Source: Desulfobulbus sp.
Lineage (GTDB): Bacteria; Desulfobacterota; Desulfobulbia; Desulfobulbales; Desulfobulbaceae
Length of the DNA: 61,874 nucleotides
Direction of reading: 5' to 3'
NCBI GenBank assembly: GCA_003604995.1
Contig: QZJD01000094.1
Coordinates: 1-61,874 of the forward strand
In this document: one piece after another, positions 26,275 to 36,264 of the stretch
Layout of the letters: each line of letters opens with the position of its first letter
Numbering within the stretch: position 1 is the first letter of the stretch
Program-made: the position numbers and the translations under genes
Notes under the pieces: generated by a model
The model's database searches: none
What the model saw: only the letters and a program-made list of their open reading frames with translations
What the model was told of the DNA's origin: nothing

Positions 26275-28506
26275 TTAAAACAGTTTTCCCAGGTACAGGT
26301 ACAGGCTTTCGTGGCTCCCTTCCGCCATGCCGTAGCCAAGGTAGATCGGTCCGATGGGGGTGTCCGCGCCGAGAAAGAGGCTGCCGGCGGTGAGGGTGTT
26401 GCCGGGCTCGATTTCGCCGTAGCGGTCCCAGACATTGCCCTGCTCCAGGCTGCCGCCGACATAGATCGGGAGCAGGGCGAAGTCCCCGAAGCGGCGGAAG
26501 GCGATGAGGCGGAGCAGGCCGCTATGCTGGCCGCTCAGCTCATCCTGGGCGAAGCCGGAGAGGCGAAACAGGCCGCCGATGCTGAACAGGCTTTCCAGGG
26601 GTGCGTCGCTGTCCAGGGTGGTGTCGAAGAGGAGCGAGCCGACGAGGGTATACCTGCCCCAGGTTCCGGCGCTCAGCCAGCTCGCCTTTGCCTGGTTGTA
26701 GTCCGAGTCCGAAGCGAAGGCCTCCTGCGAGGAGATGAATTCGAGAGCGCCGGCATTTCCCTTGGAGGGAAAGGGAATCTCGTTGAGGGTATCGAGGGCG
26801 AGCCGAACAAAGGCCTCGGCGTTGGTGAAATCGCGATCCGGCTGACTATGGTCCCCGACCAGCATCTCGGATTCGCCAACGGACAGATTGTAGCCCAGGC
26901 GCATTTCCCCCCAGGTACCCAGCTCGCGGCCGCCCGCCAGGATGGCGCCGTAGCGCCCGGTCCGGTACTCGGCCTGCCGCTTGCCAGCGACGAACTGGTT
27001 GCTGGTAACGGTGCGATAATACAGGGCTGGATTGATGAAGTAGCGCGAATCCGCATCCAGGGGCTGATACAGTTCGGTGACCCCCGAAGGATCCCGGCCG
27101 AGCTGGATTGCCGTCCGCCACTCGCCGGCCAGGCTGTTGATCGCCGTGCGGGTGTAGGCCAGGCCGAAATTCAGGGTGCTGTCCCCCTGGAAATTATTTG
27201 AAGAAGAAAGGCCGAACTGGAGGTAATTCGGCCCCCAGCGCCGCTCCTGGACGTGCAGCACCACCCCCTTGCACCCCTCTTCCTCGACGATTTCGTAGCG
27301 AATGTTCTCAAACAGCTCCAGCCCGTAGATCCGGGCAATATCCGCCTCCAGGGCTGCCGTATCCAAGGGCTCCCCGGTCCGGACCCTGATCCTGGAACGC
27401 AGGACCTCGTCGCTGACCCGTGACCGGTTGTCCAGGTGCACGAACTCGACCACCGGCATGGCCGGATTCCTGGCAAGGCGCCGCATCTGGTACGCCTGGT
27501 AGTCGTTTGCCTCGGAGGCAAGCCGGGAGAGGGCTTGCCGCTGCTTGCCGGCGGCATCAAGTCCACGGGGAATGGCCTCACCGGCCCGGGCAAAGTCGGA
27601 GGAACTGATCCCCTCGAGATTGGGGACCAGGAGGATATCCTCTTTGCCCAGGGTGGCCAGTTGCGCCTCGGTGTTGCCCCTGGTAAGGAAGTTGGTCAGC
27701 TGGCCGGTGATCGCCAGGGCGTCCCGCAGTTCGTCCCGGCTGCTCAGGGGGGTGCTGATGTCCACGACGATGAGGACGTCCGCGCCCATCCGTCGCGCCA
27801 CATCCATGGGCAGGTTGTTGCTGAGCCCGCCGTCCACCAGCAGTCGGTCGTCGATCTCCACGGGGGCAAAGACCGCCGGGACCGACATGCTTGCGCGCAT
27901 GGCCATGGCGAGGTCGCCCCGGCCGAGGACCACCTCCCGGCCGGTGACGATATCCGTAGCCACGGCCCGGAAGGGTATGGGCAGGTGGTCGAAATCACCG
28001 GTCCCCTCGATGCTGAACGTCAGCCCCTTGAACAGTTGATCGAGCTTCTGCCCCTGCAGGACCCCGGCCGGCAGGGCAATAGCGCCGTCGTCCCTGAGAC
28101 CGGCCTTGGCCTTCAGCAGATAGAGGTCATCGTCGCGTTTGCGCCGGAAGGAGCGGTCCTCCCGCGGGATGTCGTCGAGGAAGGCATCCGACCAGTCCAC
28201 CCCGGTCAGGGTTTTTTCCAGTTCCGCGATACTCATCCCCGAGGCGTAAAGGCCGCCGACGATGGCGCCCATGCTGGTGCCGGCGATGCAGTCGATGGGA
28301 ACCCGCAGTTCCTCCAGGACCTTGATCACGCCGATGTGGGCGGCGCCCCGGGCGCCGCCGCCGCTGAGCACCAGACCGATTTTTCGTCGCGTCGGCATCT
28401 CCGGGGCATATTCTCCGGCAGCTGCCTGGAATCCGGGATACGCGACCAGGGACGCGAAGAGAATGATGAGCGGGGGCAAAACAGGCACAAGGCGACGGCG
28501 GAACAT
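26275..28506 (-). CDS. Patatin-like phospholipase fused to outer-membrane beta-barrel (PlpD-like, type Vd)
   Basis: The 743-residue protein has a signal peptide (about 1-30), then a patatin domain with oxyanion GGGARGAAH, nucleophile GTSMG and catalytic Asp in DGGLSNN, then a POTRA-like segment (about 330-410) and a BamA/surface-antigen barrel ending in a C-terminal Phe. This order matches PlpD, a type Vd autotransporter that displays or secretes a class A1 phospholipase. All catalytic residues are present. ATG 28506 has AAGGAGAG correctly spaced and gives a clean signal sequence. Confidence 0.9.
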   Translation of the reverse strand: MFRRRLVPVLPPLIILFASLVAYPGFQAAAGEYAPEMPTRRKIGLVLSGGGARGAAHIGVIKVLEELRVPIDCIAGTSMGAIVGGLYASGMSIAELEKTLTGVDWSDAFLDDIPREDRSFRRKRDDDLYLLKAKAGLRDDGAIALPAGVLQGQKLDQLFKGLTFSIEGTGDFDHLPIPFRAVATDIVTGREVVLGRGDLAMAMRASMSVPAVFAPVEIDDRLLVDGGLSNNLPMDVARRMGADVLIVVDISTPLSSRDELRDALAITGQLTNFLTRGNTEAQLATLGKEDILLVPNLEGISSSDFARAGEAIPRGLDAAGKQRQALSRLASEANDYQAYQMRRLARNPAMPVVEFVHLDNRSRVSDEVLRSRIRVRTGEPLDTAALEADIARIYGLELFENIRYEIVEEEGCKGVVLHVQERRWGPNYLQFGLSSSNNFQGDSTLNFGLAYTRTAINSLAGEWRTAIQLGRDPSGVTELYQPLDADSRYFINPALYYRTVTSNQFVAGKRQAEYRTGRYGAILAGGRELGTWGEMRLGYNLSVGESEMLVGDHSQPDRDFTNAEAFVRLALDTLNEIPFPSKGNAGALEFISSQEAFASDSDYNQAKASWLSAGTWGRYTLVGSLLFDTTLDSDAPLESLFSIGGLFRLSGFAQDELSGQHSGLLRLIAFRRFGDFALLPIYVGGSLEQGNVWDRYGEIEPGNTLTAGSLFLGADTPIGPIYLGYGMAEGSHESLYLYLGKLF

Positions 28507-28807
28507 GGATTCTCTCCTTGAAATTGCTGCTGCGCATGGTTCGGTCTCCGGCCCCAAACAGTTCGAGTCGGGGTGGCGAAAGAAAGGGAATGCTGACTTC
28601 TCGTGCCTGCTGAGGATTGATGGCCAACGCCCCTTACCACCGCTCCGGAAAGTACCCGACAATCACAGGGGTGAAAAGGTCTTTATCGCAGGGGCATTCA
28701 GCTTGCTCTGCGGTCGGGGGGGGAACGGGGGGGCGATGAGGTATGCAATGGTTATTGACAAGAGATCCGGAGTTGTTTAATATATCGTTCTTGTGAAGAG
28801 TTGATAT
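28507..28807. other. Intergenic region before tRNA-Gly
   Basis: No gene is evident in these 301 bp. They contain the divergent leader of the patatin-like gene, two runs of G (eight at 28716-28723, seven at 28727-28733) and, close to the tRNA, a strong promoter at 28755-28783. Confidence 0.5.
28755..28783 (+). promoter_or_regulatory. Strong sigma70-type promoter for tRNA-Gly
   Basis: A perfect -35 (TTGACA, 28755-28760) is separated by 17 bp from TAATAT (28778-28783), a near-consensus -10. Initiation around 28790 would leave a leader of roughly 18 nt before the mature tRNA. Confidence 0.8.
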
Positions 28808-28883
28808 GCGGGTGTAGCTCAGCTGGTAGAGCACAAGCTTCCCAAGCTTGGGGTCGCGGGTTCGAGCCCCGTTGCCCGCTCCA
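28808..28883 (+). tRNA. tRNA-Gly (anticodon CCC)
   Basis: The 76-nt cloverleaf has acceptor GCGGGTG paired with TGCCCGC (two G-U pairs), a D-arm GCTCAGCTGGTAGAGC, an anticodon stem CAAGC/GCTTG with loop TTCCCAA giving anticodon CCC, a T-arm with GGTTCGAGCC, discriminator T and an encoded CCA. CCC reads the GGG glycine codon. Confidence 0.95.
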
Positions 28884-28963
28884 GTCAATGGTCCGTCGAC
28901 TCGCCGGTCTGTTCCGTCTTGGGGTGGACCGGGTCATACGCGGCTCTCGCCGGTGCTATGAAA

Positions 28964-28985
28964 GTGGGCTCTGCCCGCTTTTTTT
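28964..28985 (+). terminator. Intrinsic terminator after tRNA-Gly
   Basis: GTGGGC and GCCCGC form a 6-bp stem around TCT (28964-28978) followed by seven T. It lies between the tRNA and rimP, so the tRNA is probably transcribed partly separately from the rimP-nusA operon. Confidence 0.75.
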
Positions 28986-29040
28986 ATTTATTCTCCGCGG
29001 TCGGCGGTTTTCGGTCGGCGGAATGGGCAGTACGGAGGCA

Positions 29041-29499
29041 ATGAGTACGGAAAAGGTTCTGGCAACAATCGAACAGTATGCCGATCCGCTGTTGCGCGAG
29101 ATGGGGCTGGAACTGGTGGAAGTCCAGTTCCGGCGGGAAGGGCACGGCTGGGTGCTGCGCCTGTTCATCGACGGCGCGCAGGGGGTCGGTCTGGACGACT
29201 GTGTCGCAGTGAGCAGGGCAATCAGTACCTGGCTGGACGTGGAGGATCTGATCGAGCATGCCTATCACCTGGAGGTATCCTCGCCCGGCCTGGAACGCCC
29301 GCTGAAAAAGATCGAGGATTTTCAGCGGTTCGTTGGCAAGAAGGCAAAGGTCAAGCTCAAAGAGCCCCGGGAGGACGGACAAAAGGTGTTTATCGGGATA
29401 TTGGAGCAGGTTGACGGCGAGCAGGTGACGATCCTTGCCGACGGCAAGGAGATGGCCATTTCCTTTGCGGAAATCGCCAGGGCACGACTGGCTCTGTAA
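29041..29499 (+). CDS. rimP: Ribosome maturation factor RimP
   Basis: The 152-residue two-domain protein assists 30S subunit assembly. It has the family signatures LLREMGLELVEVQF, HGWVLRLFIDG, VSRAISTWLDVED and EVSSPGLERPLKK. It precedes nusA as in most bacteria. Start choice is uncertain: ATG 29041 matches family length but GGAGG lies only 2 nt before it; ATG 29023 would add six residues. Confidence 0.9.
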   Translation: MSTEKVLATIEQYADPLLREMGLELVEVQFRREGHGWVLRLFIDGAQGVGLDDCVAVSRAISTWLDVEDLIEHAYHLEVSSPGLERPLKKIEDFQRFVGKKAKVKLKEPREDGQKVFIGILEQVDGEQVTILADGKEMAISFAEIARARLAL

Positions 29500-29559
29500 G
29501 CCTTAAATCTGGCTGGTAAAGCAAGCGTGGCTGCCGGGTGCAATCTGGCGGCCGACTTG

Positions 29560-29653
29560 TTGTCGGAGCCGCGTTCAACGCCGACAAACTCAGCAGAATA
29601 GTGGAATCACGGTGGCGGATGGTCAGCGTTTGCATTTTTCGCGGCGTTGTCAG
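29560..29653 (+). repeat. Dispersed intergenic repeat, copy 5 (upstream of nusA)
   Basis: Located in the 172-bp rimP-nusA gap, same orientation as nusA. It has TGTCGGAGCCGC, AACGCCGACAA, GTGGAATCACGGTGGCGGAT and a TTTTTCGCGGCGTTGTCAG tail. The GTTGTCGG/CCGACAA ends (about 29559-29587) can pair. Confidence 0.55.
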
Positions 29654-29671
29654 TAATTGGGAGCAGATATA

Positions 29672-31039
29672 ATGAATACGGAAAATTTAAAACGGATTAT
29701 CGAACAGATCAGCAGAGACAAGGGGATTGACCGCGCTTTGCTGGTGGAGGCCATCGAGGAGGCGGTTCGCTCCGCCGCCCGCAAGAAGTACGGGAGCCGC
29801 CGCGATATTGAGGTGCAGTTCAATGAGGCCACCGGCGAGATCGAGGTATTCCAGTACCGCACGGTGGTCGATGAGGTCGAGGACGAAGAAACGGAGATCG
29901 GCCTGGAGGATGCCCGGAAGCTGGACCCCGAAATTGAGCTGGATGACGATCTGGGCGAAAAGATCCCCGATATCGCCGACCTGGGGCGGATCGCCGCCCA
30001 GTCGGCCAAGCAGGTGATCATCCACCGGATGCGCGACGCTGAGCGCGATGTCATCTACGATATGTTCCGCGACCGCCAGGGCAGCATTGTCAACGGCATT
30101 GTCCAGCGCTTTGAGCGGGGCAACATGATCATCAATCTGGGCCGGACCGACGCGGTTCTGCCCCGCGACGGCCAGATCCCCAAGCGCTCCTTCAAGCAGG
30201 GCGACCGGATCAGGGCTTACCTGCAGGAGGTCCGGCAGGACAGCCGCGATTCGCAGCTGATCCTCAGCCGAACCTGCAACGAGTTCCTCAGCAAGCTGTT
30301 TGAACTGGAAGTTCCGGAAATCGCCGAGGGCATTGTCAAGATCATGGGCGTGGCCAGGGAGCCCGGCTTCCGCGCCAAAATCGCCGTATCTTCCACCGAA
30401 TCGGACGTCGATCCGGTGGGCGCCTGCGTCGGCCTCAAGGGATCCCGGGTTCAGAACGTGGTCCAGGAATTGCAGGGCGAGCGGATCGATATCGTTCCCT
30501 GGAGCCCTGATCCGGCCAAGTATGTCTACAACGCCCTGGCCCCGGCCGAGGTCTCCATGGTGATCGTGGATGAAGACAACCACCAGTTGCTGGTGGTGGT
30601 GCCCGATGATCAGTTGTCCCTGGCTATCGGTCGGCAGGGGCAGAACGTCCGCCTGGCTTCCCGGCTCATGAGCTGGCGCATCGATGTGAAGAGCGAATCG
30701 CGCTATGCCAATCTGGAGGACAAGGGCTACCGCAGCCTGGTCGCGGTGCCGGGCATTGATGAAACCCTTGCCGACAAGCTCTTTGCCGGCGGGATCACCT
30801 CCGCCTCGGCGCTGGCGGCCGCGGAAATCGAGCAAATCAAGGCCGTCGCCAAGGTCGATGATGAGCGGGCGGAAGACCTGAAAGATATGGCGGCGATGAA
30901 TATTGCCACCGCGGGCGGCGCGGAGAGCGAAAGTGAAGTAGTGCAAGCGCCGGCAGCGGAGAGCGAAAGTGGAGCCGAGCAGGCATCGCCGGAGCCCGCC
31001 GGGGAAGGCGAGGCGCAGGACGCTCCGCAACCGGAATGA
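29672..31039 (+). CDS. nusA: Transcription termination/antitermination factor NusA
   Basis: The 455-residue RNA polymerase-binding factor has an N-terminal polymerase-interacting domain (1-125), an S1 domain (about 130-200, GSIVNGIVQRFERGNMII), KH1 and KH2 (DPVGACVGLKGSRVQNV, LAIGRQGQNVRLAS), then helix-hairpin-helix-like repeats and an acidic tail. The tail contains a small internal duplication (ESESEVVQAP and ESESGAEQAS). ATG 29672 is favoured with GGGAG upstream. It overlaps ylxR by 4 bp. Confidence 0.94.
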   Translation: MNTENLKRIIEQISRDKGIDRALLVEAIEEAVRSAARKKYGSRRDIEVQFNEATGEIEVFQYRTVVDEVEDEETEIGLEDARKLDPEIELDDDLGEKIPDIADLGRIAAQSAKQVIIHRMRDAERDVIYDMFRDRQGSIVNGIVQRFERGNMIINLGRTDAVLPRDGQIPKRSFKQGDRIRAYLQEVRQDSRDSQLILSRTCNEFLSKLFELEVPEIAEGIVKIMGVAREPGFRAKIAVSSTESDVDPVGACVGLKGSRVQNVVQELQGERIDIVPWSPDPAKYVYNALAPAEVSMVIVDEDNHQLLVVVPDDQLSLAIGRQGQNVRLASRLMSWRIDVKSESRYANLEDKGYRSLVAVPGIDETLADKLFAGGITSASALAAAEIEQIKAVAKVDDERAEDLKDMAAMNIATAGGAESESEVVQAPAAESESGAEQASPEPAGEGEAQDAPQPE

Positions 31040-31278
31040 AAAGGGGCCATGTGCCGCTGCGCACCTGCGTGGTGTGCCGTCGGCGAGCGCCCAAGACGGA
31101 GCTCGACCGCTGGCTCTTCCAGGAGGGGCGATTGGCGCATGATGAACGGCAGCAGGCTCCCGGTTTCGGACACTACTGTTGTCGGGACGGGGCATGCCGG
31201 GAAAGGATCGGCATTAAGTTGGGAAAACGAAAAAAGTTGACCTCGCGCAAAGCGAAGGCACCGACCAGTCGCTGCTGA
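31036..31278 (+). CDS. ylxR: YlxR family RNA-binding protein (DUF448)
   Basis: The 80-residue basic protein begins VPLRTCVVCRRRAPKTEL, the signature of the YlxR/DUF448 family found between nusA and infB. Four more Cys or His residues (HYCCRDGAC) complete the putative RNA- or metal-binding fold. ATG overlaps the nusA stop. It should act in translation or in RNase P regulation as described for some bacteria. Confidence 0.9.
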   Translation: MKRGHVPLRTCVVCRRRAPKTELDRWLFQEGRLAHDERQQAPGFGHYCCRDGACRERIGIKLGKRKKLTSRKAKAPTSRC

Positions 31279-31341
31279 GATGTCTGCATGGGACGTGAAC
31301 GCATCTGCTGCGCTGTGAGATAACGAGGACGGGAGTAAGCA

Positions 31342-34014
31342 ATGACCAAGGTCCGCATTTATGAACTGGCCAAAGAGGCCGGGCTTAAAAGCAAGGAATT
31401 CGCTGATAAGCTGATCGAGCTGGGATATCCGATCAAGAGCCACAGTTCGACGGTCGACGATGATGTTGCCGCAGATATCCGGCGCAAGGTCATCGGGGTG
31501 AGTACCGTCGAGGTGACTGATCAGCGCATCGAGAGAAAACGCGCCAGCGCCGAGCGGCCGGTAACCACCGTTGTCCGGCGCCGTTCCAAGGCGGACAAGG
31601 AAGAGATTGCCCGCAAGGCGGAGGAAGAGGAAGCGGTCCTGGTCGCTGAAGAAGCCGCCGAGGAAAGTGCCGAGGAAATGGCAGCCGCGGAAGTCGAAGC
31701 GGAAGCGATGTACGAAGAAGAAATTGCGCCGGGCGAGGAAGAGGTTGCAGCTTCCGTCGAGGAAGCGTCCGCACCGGAAGAGCCGGGAGCGGAGCCGCAG
31801 CCCGTGGAGGAGGAAGCCGCGGCACCTTCGGAGCCCTCAGAGGGGGAACCAGTCGGGCAGGCTGAGGCGAAAAAAAAGGAAGAGGCCAAACGGCAACCGA
31901 AAAAGCTCGCCAGGGTGGTCGGGATGGTGGATATCGAAATTCCGAGCGAAAAAAAGGCCAAACCTCCTCGCCGGCCTGCGCATCCCGGAACAACTGTCGC
32001 GGGTGCCCCGGCGGCCCCGGCTCGTGAGCAGGAACGGCCAGAGGTCGTCAGAGGCAAGAAGGGGAAACGATACGTTTCCCTGGTGGAAGAGGATGACCGG
32101 AACAGAAAAGCCGGCAAGCCGCAGCGCAAGGGGCGTCAGCGTATTGATTTCACAGCGGGGGGCGAGGCGGAGTTCATGCGTCCCCGCAAGGGTCGCAAGA
32201 AAAGGGACGGTGGACGCAGGGAGATGGAAGCACCGATTGCAGCGGCCGAAACCAAGGCCATCAAGAAACGAATCAAGGTGTTTGAAACCATCTCCGTGGG
32301 CGATCTGGCCCGGCGCATGGGCGTCAAGGCCAGCGAGGTGATCGCCAAGCTGATGGGTCTGGGCGTCCTGGCCACTCTGAACCAGGCCCTGGATGTCGAA
32401 ACCGCCACCCTGGTGGCCGCAGATTTCGGTTTTGAGGTCGAACAGGCGGTGACCGAGGAAATGGAGGTCATCAATCTCGAGGAACAGGAACAGGGCGGCA
32501 AAGAGGTTTCCCGGCCGCCGGTGGTGACGGTCATGGGCCATGTCGATCACGGCAAGACCTCGATCCTGGACGCCATCCGCAAGACCGACGTAGCCCTCGG
32601 CGAGGCCGGCGGCATCACCCAGCACATCGGCGCCTACCATGTGCAGTCCCCGGCCGGCGACATTGTCTTTGTCGATACCCCCGGCCATGCCGCCTTTACC
32701 GAGATGCGATCCCGCGGCGCCAAGGTCACCGATATCGTGGTGCTGGTCGTGGCCGCCGATGACGGGGTCATGGAGCAGACCAAGGAGGCCATTGCCCACG
32801 CCCGGGCCGCGGAGGTGCCGATTGTCGTCGCGATCAACAAGATTGACAAGGACAATGCCAATCCGGACCGGGTCAAACGGGAACTGGGCGATTTTGGCCT
32901 GATTCCCGAAGAGTGGGGCGGCGACACCATCTACTGCGAAACCTCGGCCAAACGCGAAATCGGCATTGCGAAGCTGCTGGAAAATATCCAGGTCCAGGCC
33001 GAAATCCTTGAACTCAAAGCCAATCCCGACCGCAAGGCCAGGGGTACGGTGATCGAGGCACAGCTCCACAAGGGCCGGGGGCCGGTGGCTACGGTTTTGG
33101 TGCAGGAAGGCACTCTGCGCGCCGGCGATTATTTCGTGGCCGGCCAGTTTGCCGGCAAGGTGCGTACCCTGACCGATGATCGCGGCGCCCAGGTGCAGGA
33201 GGCCGGGCCGTCCATGCCGGTGGAGGTGCAGGGCCTGTCCGGGGTCCCCCAGGCCGGCGACGAGTTCGTGGTGGTAACCGACGAGAAGATGGCAAAGAAC
33301 GTCAGCGAGTCGCGCCAGTTGAAGGCCAGGGAGCATGAGCTGGCGGCGGCCTCCAAGGTCTCGCTGGACAACCTCTTCGAGAAGATGGCGGAGTCGGAGC
33401 TCAAGGAGTTGCGGGTGGTGCTGCGCGCCGACGTGCAGGGCACCCTGGAGGCCTTCGGCCAGGCGGCGGAAAAGCTGTCCACCAAGGAGATTCGGGTTCG
33501 GGTTCTGCACGAGGGCTCCGGTTCCATTACCGAGAACGACGTGCATCTGGCCGCGGCATCGGATGCGATCATCATCGGCTTCAACGTTCGGCCTTCGGTC
33601 AAGGTAAAGGAGCTGGCCCTCAAGGAGAAGGTGGATATCCGTTTCTATGACGTCATCTACCATGCCCTGGAGGATATCGAAAAGGCGATGGTGGGCATGC
33701 TCGAGCCCACCTTTGAGGAGCGGGTCATCGGCACCGCCGAGGTCCGCCAGACCTTTCATGTTCCCAAAGTGGGCAATATCGCCGGCTGCACGGTGGTCGA
33801 CGGCAAGATCGAGCGATCCGCCAGAATCAGGCTCATGCGGGACGGGGTGGTGATCTATACCGGCAACATCGGTTCGCTCCGGCGCTTCAAGGATGATGTC
33901 AAGGAGGTCATGACCGGCTACGAATGCGGCATCGGTATTGAGAATTTCAATGACATCAAGGTCGGAGACCAGATCGAGGCCTTTGTCCTCGACCAGGTGG
34001 AGGCAAAGCTCTAA
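31342..34014 (+). CDS. infB: Translation initiation factor IF-2
   Basis: The 890-residue GTPase delivers fMet-tRNA to the 30S subunit. An IF2_N domain (residues 1-52) precedes a long acidic, Ala/Glu-rich low-complexity region (about 85-190) and a basic stretch, a second IF2_N (about 310-365), then the G domain with [20 protein letters not shown] and NKIDKDNAN, and domains II-IV ending KVGDQIEAF. Position after ylxR and before rbfA is canonical. Confidence 0.96.
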   Translation: MTKVRIYELAKEAGLKSKEFADKLIELGYPIKSHSSTVDDDVAADIRRKVIGVSTVEVTDQRIERKRASAERPVTTVVRRRSKADKEEIARKAEEEEAVLVAEEAAEESAEEMAAAEVEAEAMYEEEIAPGEEEVAASVEEASAPEEPGAEPQPVEEEAAAPSEPSEGEPVGQAEAKKKEEAKRQPKKLARVVGMVDIEIPSEKKAKPPRRPAHPGTTVAGAPAAPAREQERPEVVRGKKGKRYVSLVEEDDRNRKAGKPQRKGRQRIDFTAGGEAEFMRPRKGRKKRDGGRREMEAPIAAAETKAIKKRIKVFETISVGDLARRMGVKASEVIAKLMGLGVLATLNQALDVETATLVAADFGFEVEQAVTEEMEVINLEEQEQGGKEVSRPPVVTVMGHVDHGKTSILDAIRKTDVALGEAGGITQHIGAYHVQSPAGDIVFVDTPGHAAFTEMRSRGAKVTDIVVLVVAADDGVMEQTKEAIAHARAAEVPIVVAINKIDKDNANPDRVKRELGDFGLIPEEWGGDTIYCETSAKREIGIAKLLENIQVQAEILELKANPDRKARGTVIEAQLHKGRGPVATVLVQEGTLRAGDYFVAGQFAGKVRTLTDDRGAQVQEAGPSMPVEVQGLSGVPQAGDEFVVVTDEKMAKNVSESRQLKAREHELAAASKVSLDNLFEKMAESELKELRVVLRADVQGTLEAFGQAAEKLSTKEIRVRVLHEGSGSITENDVHLAAASDAIIIGFNVRPSVKVKELALKEKVDIRFYDVIYHALEDIEKAMVGMLEPTFEERVIGTAEVRQTFHVPKVGNIAGCTVVDGKIERSARIRLMRDGVVIYTGNIGSLRRFKDDVKEVMTGYECGIGIENFNDIKVGDQIEAFVLDQVEAKL

Positions 34015-34019
34015 CAAGC

Positions 34020-34466
34020 ATGCTGCCGGGTATGACTGGACAGAACAAAGCTGGCGGTGCGACCGCGGGATTCGATTTCTCACTGCCGGGACTGGGAAAA
34101 CCGGAAAGCGCGCGGCCCAAGCGGGTGGCCGAGGCAATCAAGAACGAGCTGACCCTTCTGCTGCTGCAGAAGGTCCGAGACCCCCGCCTGCGCGAGGTGC
34201 ACATTGTTCAGGTCGATGTGGCCCCCGATCTGAAGCGGGCCAAGATTTATTTCACGGTTTCCCCGGGTAGCGACGCCAAGGCGGTCGGCAAGGGACTGGC
34301 CGCCGCCAAAGGCTTTTTCCGCAGTCACCTGGCCGCGCAGCTCGATATGCGTTATACCCCGGAGCTGGTCTTTTTTCATGACCGCCACCATGAGGAGGCC
34401 GAACGTATTGACGAGCTGCTGCGCCAGATAGCCAAGGAACGGAAGAGCGATGAAGACCCTGTCTGA
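34020..34466 (+). CDS. rbfA: Ribosome-binding factor A
   Basis: The KH-like 148-residue protein binds the 30S subunit and helps 16S rRNA 5' maturation. Signatures are RVAEAIKNELTLLLLQKVRDPRL, DVAPDLKRAKIYFTV and RYTPELVFFHD. The first ~25 residues are a non-conserved extension; ATG 34032 is an alternative start. The 3' end overlaps nrnA by 17 bp. Confidence 0.92.
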   Translation: MLPGMTGQNKAGGATAGFDFSLPGLGKPESARPKRVAEAIKNELTLLLLQKVRDPRLREVHIVQVDVAPDLKRAKIYFTVSPGSDAKAVGKGLAAAKGFFRSHLAAQLDMRYTPELVFFHDRHHEEAERIDELLRQIAKERKSDEDPV

Positions 34467-35442
34467 AAAGCTGCTGGCCACCGTTCACCAGACCGGCAAT
34501 ATTGTTCTGGCCACGCATATCAACCCTGACGGCGACGCCCTGGGGTCACTGCTCGGCCTGGCCGATATTCTCTCCCGGATGGGCAAGAAGGTCTTTCGCT
34601 ATCTGGAAGAGCCGGTGTCCCATCTGTACCAGTTTCTGCCGGACAGCCACCTGATCCGGACCGATCTGGAGGAACTGGCCTCCTTTGTGCGGGAAGCCGG
34701 GGAAGACGTGCTGTGCATCGCCTTGGATTGCGGCGACCGGAAGCGGCTCGGCAAGAATGCCGATGTATTGCTGCGGATCCGGCCGTTTCTGGTGATCGAC
34801 CATCACCGGGGCAATGACGGATTTGGCGATCTGGCCTGGATAGATTTTACGCGGTCATCCACCGGCGAAATGGTTTTTGATCTGGCCGCGGCCCTGGGAC
34901 AGAGCGTTTCGGTCACAGCGGCAGAAGCGCTTTATGCCGCCATCGTCACCGACACCGGCTCCTTCCGTTACGAAGCGACCAGCGCCCACACCTTTGATGT
35001 AGCCCGGCAACTGGTGAGCGCGGGGGTGAAGCCCGATCTGGTCTCCCGCAATCTCTACGATAATTTCAGCGTTGCCCGCCTGCGGTTGTTGCAGATGGTG
35101 CTGGCTACCCTGGAAGTGCACTGCGAGGGGCGGGTGGCGCTCATCACCGTCACCAGAGAGATTCTGGACCGAACCGGCTGCGCCATGGAGGATACGGAAA
35201 ATTTCATCAATCTGCCCCGGTCGGTGACCAGCGTGGACGTGGCGGTATTCCTCAAGGAGGTGGGCGACGACCGGGTGTCGGTGAGCATGCGAGCCAAGGA
35301 TGCCTGCGATGTGGCCGAGGTGGCGGCGGCATTCGGCGGCGGCGGTCACCGCAATGCCGCGGGATTCAAAGCGGCGGCAACGACCCTGGATGAGGTGCGC
35401 GGTCGGTTGTTGCAGGAATTGCGGCACCGGCTCGGCTGCTGA
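34450..35442 (+). CDS. nrnA: DHH/DHHA1 phosphoesterase, NrnA-like nanoRNase/pAp phosphatase
   Basis: The 330-residue protein has the DHH motif set: THINPDGDALGS, ALDCGD, VIDHHRGN and TDTGSFRYE, and a C-terminal DHHA1 domain with the GGGGHRNAAGF substrate loop. This family degrades nanoRNAs and hydrolyses 3'-phosphoadenosine 5'-phosphate. The position between rbfA and truB is common in bacteria. For a sulfate reducer pAp turnover could be relevant, but dissimilatory sulfate reduction does not make pAp, so RNA turnover is the safer role. Confidence 0.9.
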   Translation: MKTLSEKLLATVHQTGNIVLATHINPDGDALGSLLGLADILSRMGKKVFRYLEEPVSHLYQFLPDSHLIRTDLEELASFVREAGEDVLCIALDCGDRKRLGKNADVLLRIRPFLVIDHHRGNDGFGDLAWIDFTRSSTGEMVFDLAAALGQSVSVTAAEALYAAIVTDTGSFRYEATSAHTFDVARQLVSAGVKPDLVSRNLYDNFSVARLRLLQMVLATLEVHCEGRVALITVTREILDRTGCAMEDTENFINLPRSVTSVDVAVFLKEVGDDRVSVSMRAKDACDVAEVAAAFGGGGHRNAAGFKAAATTLDEVRGRLLQELRHRLGC

Positions 35443-35445
35443 GGC

Positions 35446-36219
35446 ATGGTTAACGCTTCGGCCGAGGACGGTTCGCCCCGGCCGGCCAGCGGGGTGGTGC
35501 TGATCGACAAGCCCAGCGGCGTCACCTCGTTCATGATGGTGCGGCAGGTGCGGCGGCTGCTCGGCATCAAAAAAGTCGGACATGCGGGCACCCTGGATCC
35601 CTTTGCCACCGGACTCTTGATCGTCTGCATCGGCCGGCCGGCCACCCGGCTCATTGACCGGTTCATGGCTGGGGAAAAGAGGTACCGGGCCGTGTTGCAG
35701 CTAGGAGTGGAGACCGAGACCCTGGATCCGGAAGGGCAGGTCGTCGGGACCAGCGAGGTTCCGGACCTGAACGAAGAGGAGATCAAACGGTGCCTGGCCG
35801 GGTTCGTCGGCAGACAGATGCAGGCGCCGCCGGCCTATTCGGCGGTAAAGCACCAGGGAAAGCCCCTCTATCACTACGCCCGCCAGGGCATCGTGATCGA
35901 AAAGGAGCCGCGCGAGATCGAGATTTCCGCCCTCTTTTTTAAAGGGTATGACCGGCGGACCCATCGGCTGGCTGTGGATATTACCTGCAGCCGGGGAACC
36001 TATATCCGGGTGCTGGCCGCGGACATCGGCCGGGCGCTGGGATGCGGCGCCCATCTCCTGGAGTTGCGCCGCCTGGGCAGCGGCTGTTTTTCCGTAACGG
36101 ACAGCCTGCCCGGCGAAGCGCTTGCCGAGGCGGACGGCCTGGAGAAATTGCTCGGGGGCATGTTTTCGGTGGAAAGGGCGGTGGCCCTGCTGGATACCTC
36201 GGCGGCCGAAGAGCAGTAG
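35446..36219 (+). CDS. truB: tRNA pseudouridine(55) synthase
   Basis: The 257-residue enzyme makes pseudouridine 55 in the tRNA T-loop. It shows LIDKPSGVTSF, the catalytic GHAGTLDPFATGLL (active Asp), QAPPAYSAVKHQGKPLY and CSRGTYIRVLAADIG. The C-terminal extension is short. It follows nrnA by 3 bp. Confidence 0.94.
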   Translation: MVNASAEDGSPRPASGVVLIDKPSGVTSFMMVRQVRRLLGIKKVGHAGTLDPFATGLLIVCIGRPATRLIDRFMAGEKRYRAVLQLGVETETLDPEGQVVGTSEVPDLNEEEIKRCLAGFVGRQMQAPPAYSAVKHQGKPLYHYARQGIVIEKEPREIEISALFFKGYDRRTHRLAVDITCSRGTYIRVLAADIGRALGCGAHLLELRRLGSGCFSVTDSLPGEALAEADGLEKLLGGMFSVERAVALLDTSAAEEQ

Positions 36220-36264
36220 CGGCATGTGGGTGATTTCGCTTGCCGCGAGATTGGCGGAGAGTAT

